From Psychrilyobacter atlanticus DSM 19335 (lineage in GTDB: Bacteria > Fusobacteriota > Fusobacteriia > Fusobacteriales > Fusobacteriaceae), in the NCBI RefSeq assembly GCF_000426625.1, contig NZ_KE384547.1:1727159-1791158 (forward strand): a stretch of 64,000 nucleotides of DNA. The letters are read 5' to 3'. The position numbers were made by a program, and so were the translations under genes. Below, piece by piece: positions 27,221 through 35,585 of the stretch. The notes beneath the pieces were generated by a model, which saw nothing but the letters and a program-made list of their open reading frames with translations, was not told where the DNA came from and did no database searches. The stretch's first letter is position 1. Each line of letters begins with the position of its first letter.

Positions 27221-27442
27221 ATCTGGATTCAACATATCTGATCCTTTAAATTTTTAACTTCATTACAGTTCTTAGCTTAATTTTAATATAAATCTGCTAT
27301 AAATATTGTCATTATGGCATCGGGTCTTATAACTCTTACTAATGGAATCCATCAGTTAAAAAATCTTTAACTTAACCCCTCCAGAGCACTGGAAAGATTC
27401 AGAGATCTTATAGCTAATATTATCAATAAAGAAAAAAGTTAA

Positions 27443-27478
27443 AAAAGATGACTCCTGTAAAATACAGAAATCACCTTT
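27443..27478 (-). terminator. Terminator of the YkvI-like transporter gene
   Basis: Minus-strand stem AAAG.TGA..CTGT / ACAG..TCA.CTTT with small internal loops, followed by T. It starts ~12 bases after the stop codon. Confidence 0.6.
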
Positions 27479-27490
27479 TAGCTGCATAAA

Positions 27491-28633
27491 TTATTGTTTC
27501 ACCCTTTTTTCAGTTTCTTTAATAAGAATTACCGTTTTCTTCTTTAACCTTCTACTAATACTCTTGTAACACATTATCACCAACAGGATACCACCAAGAT
27601 ACCCATTGATAACATAAACAATGTTCACAAGTTTATCAAAAGGAAGCCATATTCCAATAAAGAAACCTAAAGTAGCTAGTGAACATGTAAGAACTTTAAA
27701 TGACTTTGTGCCCTCTACAGTAAATCTCGCTGAGACACTCCAAAGTAAAGGAACTGCTGTGGAGAAAATTCCTGCTAAGATTATTAGAGCAAATATACTG
27801 GAAAACAGTGGATGAATATTGTTAGCAAGGTAAAGCATTGGGATTTGTGTACCGGCTGTCGTATTGATAGACGACAGTAGCCCCAAGGTGATAACCACTA
27901 CTGCCAGGGAGAACAGAGCTCCTCCAAGGATCCCTCCAGATTTAGCTTCTAACGAACTTTGAGCCTTTGCTCCTAAAGAAGCCAGGAATCCGGCTAACCA
28001 AAGCATACAGAAACCAACATATGAAAAAGCAGCTAAATACCATGATGATGATGCCTTCACCAGTTTTTCGGAAGATTTCAAAGATTCTATGGACAAGGAC
28101 ACTGTTTTGGGATCTAGGTTTGCATAGTTCTTGACGATAGCTACAAGACCTACACAAATTGCGATAGCAACTATAATAGGCCCGACTCTTCCAACGATTT
28201 CAACTATCCTAGACAATCCTCTAAGTACTGTGATTAAAGACAAAGAAACTATTAAAAGTCCACCAACTATCGCCGGTGTCCCATAATGCTGAGTCATGGT
28301 AGCAGATGCACCTGCTACCATGACTACAAAAGACATAAAACAAAATATTGTTGAAAAATAATCAAAGAAGAACCCTAATTTTTCTCCACAATAGTATTTA
28401 TAGATGTCGTTACCTTTTTCAAATTTCTCCCTGTGCCCAACCTCTAAAAAACTAGAGCAGACATATACTAAGAGTAGAAAAACAACAGCAGAACCCGCTA
28501 ATCCTAAGTAACCATAACCGGCAAAATACTGTAAGATTTCTTGTCCGGTCGCAAATCCTGAACCTATCAGAAAAGCAATTATAGCTCCACCAAACATCAT
28601 GACAGTTTTTTTATTGATTTTTTCGTTTACCAT
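27491..28633 (-). CDS. YkvI-type membrane transporter
   Basis: A 380-residue, ten-span protein of the YkvI family (LeuT-like amino-acid/cation symporter fold, mostly uncharacterised). The ATG at 28633 follows AAGGAGG; an upstream in-frame extension to 28738 has no support. The first span reads FGGAIIAFLIGSGFATGQEI, a typical unwound-helix glycine motif. It lies 175 bases downstream of the selenoprotein reductase gene in the same direction, but a hairpin terminator separates them. It is the best candidate for the substrate importer of that reductase; this is inference. Confidence 0.78.
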   Translation of the reverse strand: MVNEKINKKTVMMFGGAIIAFLIGSGFATGQEILQYFAGYGYLGLAGSAVVFLLLVYVCSSFLEVGHREKFEKGNDIYKYYCGEKLGFFFDYFSTIFCFMSFVVMVAGASATMTQHYGTPAIVGGLLIVSLSLITVLRGLSRIVEIVGRVGPIIVAIAICVGLVAIVKNYANLDPKTVSLSIESLKSSEKLVKASSSWYLAAFSYVGFCMLWLAGFLASLGAKAQSSLEAKSGGILGGALFSLAVVVITLGLLSSINTTAGTQIPMLYLANNIHPLFSSIFALIILAGIFSTAVPLLWSVSARFTVEGTKSFKVLTCSLATLGFFIGIWLPFDKLVNIVYVINGYLGGILLVIMCYKSISRRLKKKTVILIKETEKRVKQ

Positions 28634-28750
28634 CCAAACCTCCTTTTTTTCAAAAGACACTTTATTACCCCTAATCTCTGAAAGACTGATTTTAAAAGGG
28701 AATAATCGATAATTGTGTAGTCTTCCTAAGTAGGGCATTTTTAAGTAGAG

Positions 28751-28793
28751 AAAAAAATATTTTTTCTCAAGCCCTTTACCACGGGCTCAAGAA
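28751..28793 (-). terminator. Terminator of the grdX-grdE-grdB operon
   Basis: Minus strand: TTCTTGAGCCC pairs with GGGCTTGAGAA (11 pairs, two G-U), loop of eight bases, then an A/T-rich tail with seven T. It lies just after the selenoprotein stop codon at 28809. Confidence 0.75.
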
Positions 28794-28808
28794 AAAATAA
28801 TCAATTAT

Positions 28809-30119
28809 TTATTCAAATTCAGTTATACCAGAAACCTCTGTAGATAAAGCATCTACGGCTCTTTTTACAAGACTATATTTTAATTCTCCCTCTTCCTTAG
28901 AAGAAAGTTTTGGGTTTCCTACTGGATGTGGTATTGCAATAGTCGGAACAATTCTATTTGCACCTACTGATTTAGATATAGTGGTAATTGTAGACATATG
29001 AACTACCGCTATTCCAAATCTTTCTATTTCTTTCAAGATCGTTGCACCGCAACGAGTACAAGTTCCTCAGGTAGAAGTCATGATTACTCCATCCACACCA
29101 TCTGCTTTGAGTAACTCACCCATCTCTTTTCCAAACTTAACGGCATTCCCTACAGATGTTCCTGTTCCTGTAGTCGTATAGAAATATTTCTCTACTTTTC
29201 CTATTTGACCTTCAGCTTCAAGTTTTTTTAACATTGCAAGAGGTGCTACTCTATCTGGATCTTCATTTGCATACACAGGGTCAAACCCTCCATGAATAGT
29301 AATAAATCCTGCTTCCTTGAGACTATCAAATTCATTTATATCATATCTTCCCCATATTTGGGCACTGGCTGATTGAATCCTGTCTGGGTTACCTTTTGGT
29401 ACCATTCCACCAGTTGTAATTAAAGCAATAGTCGCCTTAGTTATATCTTTAATCGCATCTGCCGGATCTACTGTATCAAACACAGGCATTGGAAGTTCTG
29501 TTGTAAATTCTCTTCCATTTAATCTGTCTAAAAGCATATCTACAGCTCTTTCAGATCCTCTTTTCTCTACAAAGATTGTTTTTCTCTTCCCTTGAGGAAT
29601 ATACCCATCTTCTTTAGGTAATCCTAATTCTTCTCCAGCTACTATTTTTTTCACAATTGCTGCCATTGATTTTAAAGCTTTACGCATACCACCGGCCGAA
29701 GCCCCTGTTTCAGCAACTATAACTTTAGCTTTGCAAAGTTCAACTGCCGGGTTTTCAATATACATTCCTGTTATTGCTGGAATTTTTAATTCCTCTATCA
29801 CATATTTGGCAATTTCTCCACACGCCATCCCATATCTTCCTGCATTGAAAGCTGGCCCTGTTACAACTATGTCTGGTTTAGCGTCTTTTATCATTTTACT
29901 AATCTGTGCCATAGCATCTTCTTTTTTTTCATTGAAATAGTTATCTCCACAAATTACAGTTCCAACTACTTCTCCCTCTCCTTTTAATAAAGCATCAAAA
30001 GCCGTTGCCGGTCCTACATTTCCCTCTATAAATTGAGGCTTCATTCCTGCTTTATCTTCTCCACCTATTTGACCAAAAAACTGATTCAAATAATATACTA
30101 CTTTAAACTTTTTTTCCAT
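28809..30119 (-). CDS. GrdB-like selenoprotein B of glycine/sarcosine/betaine reductase (in-frame TGA = selenocysteine)
   Basis: Two frames, 29067..30119 and 28809..29066, are in the same phase and separated only by TGA at 29067..29069. Read through, the junction is VIMTSTUGTCTRCGATILKE, the selenocysteine site of GrdB-family proteins, with U at residue 351 of 436, the family length. The start is the ATG at 30119 behind GGAGGGG. GrdB with processed GrdE forms substrate-specific protein B, which binds the amino-acid substrate and passes a carboxymethyl group to selenoprotein A. Sarcosine (GrdF) and betaine (GrdH) versions share this layout, so the substrate is undetermined. A SECIS-like hairpin follows the TGA. 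Confidence 0.93.
29039..29069 (-). promoter_or_regulatory. UGA codon and bacterial SECIS element
   Basis: The TGA is at 29067-29069. Eleven bases later a 7-bp stem TCGTTGC / GCAACGA (29055-29049 with 29045-29039) encloses a GGT loop. The loop starts 18 bases after UGA and has G in the first positions, matching the known bacterial SECIS rules (short stem, guanines at the loop start, 16-37 base spacing). SelB is expected to bind it. Confidence 0.85.
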
Positions 30120-30145
30120 TATATATTCCCCTCCAGTCATAGTTA

Positions 30146-31432
30146 TTAATATAATTTAGATGTACAATTATGATATCCAATCTCTGATGTTGCTCCTATT
30201 ATTGCGTTTAACTCACATTGAAAACTTCCATCTTCTAGAAGTGAACCTTCCCATCCTCCTGCTAAGGTAGATATGGCTTCCATATTTCCTAAAATTACGT
30301 CTGCAGGTGGTAGAGTAACCAAGTGACTTACATTTCCTCCTGAAACTACCGCAACTGCTTCTTTTGCTGTATCTGCAAGCGACTGAGACATTCCATCTCT
30401 TCCAGCACATTCATCAGTAATTAAAACTGTTTTTATTCCTGAATCTTCCAATCTTTTACAGATCATCAATAGATCTGTATCTGGATTTCCGTATCCCTCT
30501 TCCGATACAATAACTCCGTCAGCTCCTACCATCTTACATAATTTAGCTGTATAATCACATGTTCTGATCTTCCCCGCTAAAGTTGTTAATTCTGGAGTTA
30601 ATACAACACCTAAAAAGTTTAATTCCTTTCCGTGTTTTGCATATAAATCTTTCATAACCGGATTGTTTTGATGTTGGTAAGTTGTTATTTTATCACAGGC
30701 AGCTACACAGTTCCCACTGATAACCGCTCCATCCAACTCTTCATTTGGATGTAATAATGTCGGTAATATCTGTTGACTGTTTACACCATATATATAACCG
30801 TCATGTAATAATCCTTGAGATATCAACATTTCTACATACAGAACTTTTGGTAAGTCAGGATATTTTGCAATCTCTTCCACCATGCTTCCAGTTTCATAAA
30901 CTTCAACCTCATCTGGTTCTATCTCTCTTCCTGCTTCTCCAATAAATGCAGCGGCTTTTAGTCCCGCCATTCTGACAACATCTTCATGAACATGAGGTTC
31001 TAAACCATCTATAGGAATAATCTCTACTACTAGATTTAATGTCTTAGAAAAGGGAGTCCATTTAGCACCTTCGCCCCACATATCAATTACACCTTCTTGA
31101 AATCCTACAATATCTCCTATGGTTACCACTGCAACACCATTTAATATATTAACTTTCCCTTCTCCTGCTTGAGTTACTTTTGCTAATACACCTGGAAATT
31201 GATCTCCTTCCCCTTCAATTTTTACCCTTGGTTCAATAGCATCTTTTACAGGAATAATTCTTACCTTCTCTCCCGGTCTTGCTATATCAATCTTTACTTC
31301 TTTAATTTTATTATTTGTTTTTAACTCAGCTACTACTTCTTCCTTGTTTACAAATAACACTCCATTCACTACTTCTGTTTTTTCTCCAAACTGTATATCC
31401 TTAATATTAATTTTTCTATGTTCTAACTTCAA
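30146..31432 (-). CDS. GrdE-like pyruvoyl proprotein of reductase protein B
   Basis: The best start is a TTG at 31432, five bases behind GGAGGTG. It gives 428 residues, the length of GrdE, and puts the cleavage cysteine of AVISGNCVAACDKI at residue 242, as in the characterised glycine reductase proprotein. Autocleavage there should give two subunits, one with an N-terminal pyruvoyl group that binds the amine substrate as a Schiff base. Sarcosine (GrdG) and betaine (GrdI) forms look alike. The grdB-like gene follows 26 bases later and grdX precedes it. D-proline reductase PrdA is much longer, so that is excluded. Confidence 0.9.
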   Translation of the reverse strand: MKLEHRKINIKDIQFGEKTEVVNGVLFVNKEEVVAELKTNNKIKEVKIDIARPGEKVRIIPVKDAIEPRVKIEGEGDQFPGVLAKVTQAGEGKVNILNGVAVVTIGDIVGFQEGVIDMWGEGAKWTPFSKTLNLVVEIIPIDGLEPHVHEDVVRMAGLKAAAFIGEAGREIEPDEVEVYETGSMVEEIAKYPDLPKVLYVEMLISQGLLHDGYIYGVNSQQILPTLLHPNEELDGAVISGNCVAACDKITTYQHQNNPVMKDLYAKHGKELNFLGVVLTPELTTLAGKIRTCDYTAKLCKMVGADGVIVSEEGYGNPDTDLLMICKRLEDSGIKTVLITDECAGRDGMSQSLADTAKEAVAVVSGGNVSHLVTLPPADVILGNMEAISTLAGGWEGSLLEDGSFQCELNAIIGATSEIGYHNCTSKLY

Positions 31433-31470
31433 AATGACACCTCCAAAATTTTTAAAAAGACATTGCATTA

Positions 31471-31830
31471 TTATTTAATTTCCCCAAGTGCAGATTCTAA
31501 AAGCTTATAGTCAACGATTGCATAATCTTTAGAATTTTTAATATCCTCTTCTCTCACCCCCATATGCTGATTATATTTTTCAATACTTGATTCAATAATT
31601 TCAGTATGAAAACAATTTAACTTTCCCTCTTTTTCCTTAACTATTACAGAAAAATATGGTGAAAACATCATTCTCAAGCTGGCCCCCAATGGATGAGTCA
31701 ACAACTCACTCCCACTATGAACCAAATCTCTTACCTTTTCTAGTAGCTCCCTCGATGTACCTTCAATAAAATAAACATTATCAAATTTTTCTTTAACCAT
31801 TGGATTATTACTTACTATTAAACATTCCAA
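31471..31830 (-). CDS. grdX: GrdX family protein
   Basis: A 119-residue cytoplasmic protein of the GrdX family, found in glycine, sarcosine and betaine reductase operons and of unknown biochemical role. The start is a TTG at 31830 behind AGGAGGAGGG. Recognisable are the opening ECLIVSNNPMV, the GTSRELLEKVRDLVH helix and the central HPLGASLRMMFSPYFSVIV. First gene of a three-gene operon with the GrdE-like and GrdB-like genes. Confidence 0.82.
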   Translation of the reverse strand: MECLIVSNNPMVKEKFDNVYFIEGTSRELLEKVRDLVHSGSELLTHPLGASLRMMFSPYFSVIVKEKEGKLNCFHTEIIESSIEKYNQHMGVREEDIKNSKDYAIVDYKLLESALGEIK

Positions 31831-31863
31831 AGAACCCTCCTCCTAAAAATACTTTTATTCTAT

Positions 31864-31910
31864 TTGTTGTATACTTGTTGTATTTTTATCTTATATCAGG
31901 AGTATACATT
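31864..31910 (-). promoter_or_regulatory. Paired GTATAC sites upstream of grdX
   Basis: Two palindromic GTATAC cores at 31869-31874 and 31902-31907, 33 bases apart (about three helical turns). Each is embedded in TTGTATACTTG- or GAGTATACAT-like sequence, as in operators of FCD-type GntR regulators. The gntR gene next to it is the likely partner. A direct repeat TTGTTGTAT also occurs at 31864-31872 and 31875-31883. Confidence 0.5.
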
Positions 31911-32050
31911 ACAATTTTATATTATCCAAATTTTTTTTGATTTTTTTTTCACATAATTAAAGTTAATAAAAATCAACATCTATGTTGGCTTCAACCACAG
32001 TATTTAAAATGTTTAATGTATTAAATCATTTTATAATTCCCAGGACAATA

Positions 32051-32084
32051 AAAAAATCCGAGAAATAATTCTCGGATTTTTTTT
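32051..32084 (-). terminator. Terminator of the gntR gene
   Basis: A 14-bp stem AAAAAATCCGAGAA / TTCTCGGATTTTTT with four-base loop, separating gntR from the grd operon downstream. Confidence 0.92.
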
Positions 32085-32095
32085 ATTAATTTTAT

Positions 32096-32734
32096 TTAAA
32101 GCATCTCTTTTTTGATTTTTTCAACAAAAACATCTATATGCTCACGGGCATATTTTTCTGCTTTGTCTCTATCTTTTTCCTTTATAGCTGTAAGAATCTT
32201 CCCCAATGTTTCGGTGAAAATTTCCATTGAGTCTATATGATCTTCAGAATAATGCCACAATCTTTCAGTATGAATATGCAAATTAGAAAGTATCTCTTCT
32301 AGACATGTATTCCCACAATTCTCTAAAATTATCTTATGAAATTTTTCATCCTCTGAAATAGCTTTTTGATAGTCCTCCTCAATATTATATTGGAGAAGGT
32401 TATTATATATTTCTTCAAGTTTAGAAATTTCTTCTTCTGAAATTTTATCTACACACAGCTTTGTGGCAAGGCTGTCAAATTCTCTGGTTATTTCAAATAC
32501 TGACTTCATATATTTAAAATCAATATGTGAGACCTGAGCCCCATACCTTGGTATAATTTTAAGTAATTTATTACTGTTTAACCTTTGAAATATCTCTCTT
32601 ATAGGTGTCCTGCTTATTTCAAATTCATTTCCAATATCAACCTCATTTAAAACTATTCCAGGTTCATATTTAATTTGAATAATTCTATCTTTTAAAATAT
32701 TATATATTTCATCTGTTGTAATCTTTTTTTTCAT
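32096..32734 (-). CDS. GntR-family (FCD subfamily) transcriptional regulator
   Basis: A 212-residue regulator. Residues 1-70 form the winged helix-turn-helix (IYNILKDRIIQIKYEPGIVLNEVDIGNEFEISRTPIREIFQRL). The rest is an all-helical FCD ligand domain with metal-binding His residues (EKFHKIILENCG, HTERLWHYSEDH). FCD regulators usually respond to organic or amino acids. Its position just upstream of the reductase operon, and paired GTATAC sites there, suggest it controls that operon in response to the substrate. Confidence 0.88.
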   Translation of the reverse strand: MKKKITTDEIYNILKDRIIQIKYEPGIVLNEVDIGNEFEISRTPIREIFQRLNSNKLLKIIPRYGAQVSHIDFKYMKSVFEITREFDSLATKLCVDKISEEEISKLEEIYNNLLQYNIEEDYQKAISEDEKFHKIILENCGNTCLEEILSNLHIHTERLWHYSEDHIDSMEIFTETLGKILTAIKEKDRDKAEKYAREHIDVFVEKIKKEML

Positions 32735-32875
32735 TGCAGACCATCCTTTTATCTTTAAGAATCATTTTTTTAAAATTAATGTTTTTATATCTATAATTAT
32801 AACTACTTTTTATTAAAAATACAAGGTAAAACAAATTTCCCATAATATCAACAGTCATTTTAAAAAAATTTCATC

Positions 32876-34228
32876 TTAAAGTGAAATCGATTCCACTGAA
32901 GAATTACTCTCCATCTCCTTAAATTCTTTCTTCATAAAATACATAGCAACTATTGCTGCTATAGTATCTGAAATTGGAAATGCCAGCCAAACACCATTTA
33001 ACCCCCAAAATACAGGTAATATATATATAAGAGGAATAGTCAGGACTGCTAACCTTATTGTTAATAACTGAGTAGTTTTTTTCCCTTTTCCTACTGCCTG
33101 AAAATAATTTGTTCCCGACAGATAGAGAGCTGTAGACACCATCATAAACAGATTCAATTTTATTGCATGACCTGTAAATTCTATAAGTTTTTCATCGTTC
33201 ACAAAAAATCTAGCTACTGTATCTGCATTCCCTACAACTACAAAAACAAGGATTAAGGCCACCGTAAATGTAATCTTCGTAGACAATATAAAAGTTTCCT
33301 TTACCCTATCAAACTTTTTTGCCCCATAATTATAGGATAGTATGGGTTGTCTTCCTTGGTTAAATCCTATAAAACTTGTATTTATAAAATTTCTTGAAGT
33401 AGATACTATTCCAACTGCTGCTATAGCCAGATCTCCCCCGTAATAGTTTAACTTAATGTTCATAATATACACTGAAACTCCATTTAGAAATTGATTTAAA
33501 AATGACCCTATACCTATCTTTGAAATCTCCATCATTACTTCTAAATTTGGTCTTATATTTTTTAATTTTAAAGTTATTATATCCGATCTAAAAAAGTGAT
33601 ATAACTGTATTATTGCAGGAACTACACCAGCTGCAGCTGTTCCAATGGCTGCACCCTTTATTCCCATTCCAAACCTTACAATTAAGATATAATCTAGGAT
33701 TGTATTTAAAACTGCTCCAAGTAGATTAATCTTCATAGACAACATAGGATTTCCCTCTGTCCTGATAAAAGCATTGAGAGACATAAACACCAATTGAAGC
33801 ACAAGAGTTGGAATTATATATGCGTAATAAGTATAAGCATAACCTATATTATTTTTACTTGCTCCCAATATTTCTAAGATAGGAGTTAAATTTAAAAGGA
33901 TTAAACCTGTCAAACTCAAACCTATCATGATTATCCAAAATATCGTAGTCCCTAAGACCTTTTCGGCACCGTCCTTATCCCTTTCTCCTAATTTTATCCC
34001 TGCTGCTGAAGCTCCTCCAATGGCAAAAAACATCCCAATTCCACCTATCAGTATAGTTATCGGAAATATAATAGCTAAGGCACCTATCCCATCCCTTCCC
34101 ACATTCTGTCCTATAAAATATCTGTCGGTAATGTTGTATATCATATTTATCAAAACAGCTATAGTTGATGGTATGGAAAACTTGATAAGTAGGGGCAATA
34201 TCTTTTTTTTCTCTAATTCTGTATTCAT
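32876..34228 (-). CDS. MATE-family multidrug/sodium antiporter
   Basis: A 450-residue protein with twelve predicted membrane spans in two homologous halves, e.g. IKFSIPSTIAVLINMIYNITDRYFIGQ near the start and the matching second-half segment around GIGSFLNQFLNGVSVYIMNI. It belongs to the MATE (MepA/DinF-like) exporters that use Na+ or H+ to extrude organic cations. The substrate is unknown. It is flanked by its own gap on both sides; no regulator is adjacent except gntR downstream. Confidence 0.9.
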   Translation of the reverse strand: MNTELEKKKILPLLIKFSIPSTIAVLINMIYNITDRYFIGQNVGRDGIGALAIIFPITILIGGIGMFFAIGGASAAGIKLGERDKDGAEKVLGTTIFWIIMIGLSLTGLILLNLTPILEILGASKNNIGYAYTYYAYIIPTLVLQLVFMSLNAFIRTEGNPMLSMKINLLGAVLNTILDYILIVRFGMGIKGAAIGTAAAGVVPAIIQLYHFFRSDIITLKLKNIRPNLEVMMEISKIGIGSFLNQFLNGVSVYIMNIKLNYYGGDLAIAAVGIVSTSRNFINTSFIGFNQGRQPILSYNYGAKKFDRVKETFILSTKITFTVALILVFVVVGNADTVARFFVNDEKLIEFTGHAIKLNLFMMVSTALYLSGTNYFQAVGKGKKTTQLLTIRLAVLTIPLIYILPVFWGLNGVWLAFPISDTIAAIVAMYFMKKEFKEMESNSSVESISL

Positions 34229-34278
34229 TCTCTCTCCTGAATTCTAATTTTTCTTTTAATTTTATCACATTTAGAAGT

Positions 34279-34305
34279 AAAAAAAAGGAGATTTTCACCT
34301 CCTTT
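34279..34305 (-). terminator. Terminator of the repeat lipoprotein gene
   Basis: Stem AAAGGAG / CTCCTTT with a loop of eight bases and a following T run on the minus strand. Confidence 0.75.
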
Positions 34306-34313
34306 AAAATAAA

Positions 34314-35321
34314 TTATAATTTTTTTGAAGCTTCCTCAGATTCTTTTTCTATATTTTTCTCTTCTGTTCCCATTTGGTAATTATAAACATTTTTTATCTT
34401 TCCATTCTCATAATATTGAATATATTTTCCATCTAATTGTCCTTCTACATAATTTACTTCTTTTTTTATTTGCCCTGTCATATAATATGCTAGACCTTTC
34501 CCATTGTATTCTCCATCTACATAGTTACTTGCATCCCTTATTTGGCCATTTTCATAGTAAGTTATATATTCTCCATCTAGTTTTCCATTACTATAATTTT
34601 TTTTAACCCTCAAGTTTCCATTTTTATAATATCCCAAAGCTTCTCCATTTAAATTTCTATTTAAATAAGTTTTTTTATTATTAATCTGACCATCTTCATA
34701 GTAGATTATATAATCCCCTTCAACCTCACTATTTTTATAATTTATCTTTGATTTGATTTGACCATCTTCATAGTATGATAAATATTCTCCCTCTAACTGC
34801 CCTTCTACATAATTACTTTTTTCTTTTAATTCTCCTCCTCTATAATAAACTATTTTTTCACCACTTAATTTATTATTTATATAGTTTTCTACCTCTCTCT
34901 CTTGTTTATTATCGTAAAATCTGATATTTTGTCCTTCTAATACACCTTCAATGTAATTAGATAGACTTTTTTTGTTTCCATTTTCATAGTAAGTTATTTT
35001 TTGACCATCTAATTCATCATTCGTATAGCTTATTTGTTCCTTCATTTCTCCATCTTCATAATAAGTTATATATTTACCGTTTAATTTTCCATCTTTATAA
35101 CTTCTCTCTACTAAATTAATCCCTTCAATAGAATTTCCAATTACTAATCCTGTATACGGCAGTTCTTCTCCTACTTTATAAAATACATCTTCTCTATTTT
35201 CCAGTTGATTCAATCTTATTTTTTCTACCTGTCCCGTTTCTTCTTCCTTTTTAGTCTGACTATTATTACATCCACTTAATATCAATGTCAACAAAGTCAA
35301 AATAATTAATATTTTTTTCAT
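34314..35321 (-). CDS. Lipoprotein with ten tandem 24-residue MORN/YwqK-type repeats
   Basis: A 335-residue protein with a lipoprotein signal peptide (MKKILIILTLLTLILSGC, lipid-modified Cys18). From residue 75 to 314 it is built of ten consecutive repeats, all exactly 24 residues, with consensus Y-x-x-G-x-L-x-G-x-Y-I-x-Y-Y-E-D/N-G-Q-I-K. This is the MORN-2/YwqK-like repeat that forms an elongated beta-hairpin ladder. Such proteins are frequent in Fusobacteria, and YwqK relatives are sometimes annotated as antitoxins, though no toxin is seen here. A short tail ends in KESEEASKKL. Expected on the cell surface or in the periplasm. Confidence 0.88.
   Translation of the reverse strand: MKKILIILTLLTLILSGCNNSQTKKEEETGQVEKIRLNQLENREDVFYKVGEELPYTGLVIGNSIEGINLVERSYKDGKLNGKYITYYEDGEMKEQISYTNDELDGQKITYYENGNKKSLSNYIEGVLEGQNIRFYDNKQEREVENYINNKLSGEKIVYYRGGELKEKSNYVEGQLEGEYLSYYEDGQIKSKINYKNSEVEGDYIIYYEDGQINNKKTYLNRNLNGEALGYYKNGNLRVKKNYSNGKLDGEYITYYENGQIRDASNYVDGEYNGKGLAYYMTGQIKKEVNYVEGQLDGKYIQYYENGKIKNVYNYQMGTEEKNIEKESEEASKKL
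34380..35099 (-). repeat. Ten 72-bp coding tandem repeats
   Basis: DNA encoding the ten 24-residue units of the lipoprotein. The units are degenerate at base level but have no insertion or deletion between them. Confidence 0.85.
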
Positions 35322-35511
35322 ATCTGCCTCCTATTTCATTATTTTTATCTGATATAATTTATTTTCCCATTGATATATCCTACTGAGATTATATTTATTT
35401 TCCTTTATTTCACATTTAATAATTCCACAAATTGACCCTTTATAAAAAGAATAAAATAAAAACTATTTTTTTAATCGATACTGGTAATATAAAAAAATTA
35501 AATATAAATAA

Positions 35512-35540
35512 AGGCTCTCAGAATATTATTCTGAGAGCCT
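35512..35540 (-). terminator. Terminator downstream of the second murI
   Basis: A 13-bp perfect stem AGGCTCTCAGAAT / ATTCTGAGAGCCT with loop ATT, flanked by A/T-rich sequence. Confidence 0.85.
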
Positions 35541-35585
35541 CGTTTATTTTTCCGTAATTAAGATTTAATAAGAAAATAAAAGTTA

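Noticed and set aside
27223-27442. Small peptide or gene remnant (MASGLITLTNG... on the plus strand)
   Set aside because: Only 18 codons, no ribosome binding site and no match that I can support.
28809-29036. A separate 75-residue gene downstream of a reductase gene, or a nonsense-mutated pseudogene
   Set aside because: It is in the same frame as the upstream frame, and the intervening TGA is at the conserved selenocysteine site with a SECIS hairpin.
34380-35099. Regular 72-bp repeats as a CRISPR array
   Set aside because: The repeats are coding, contiguous without spacers and encode YwqK-type units.
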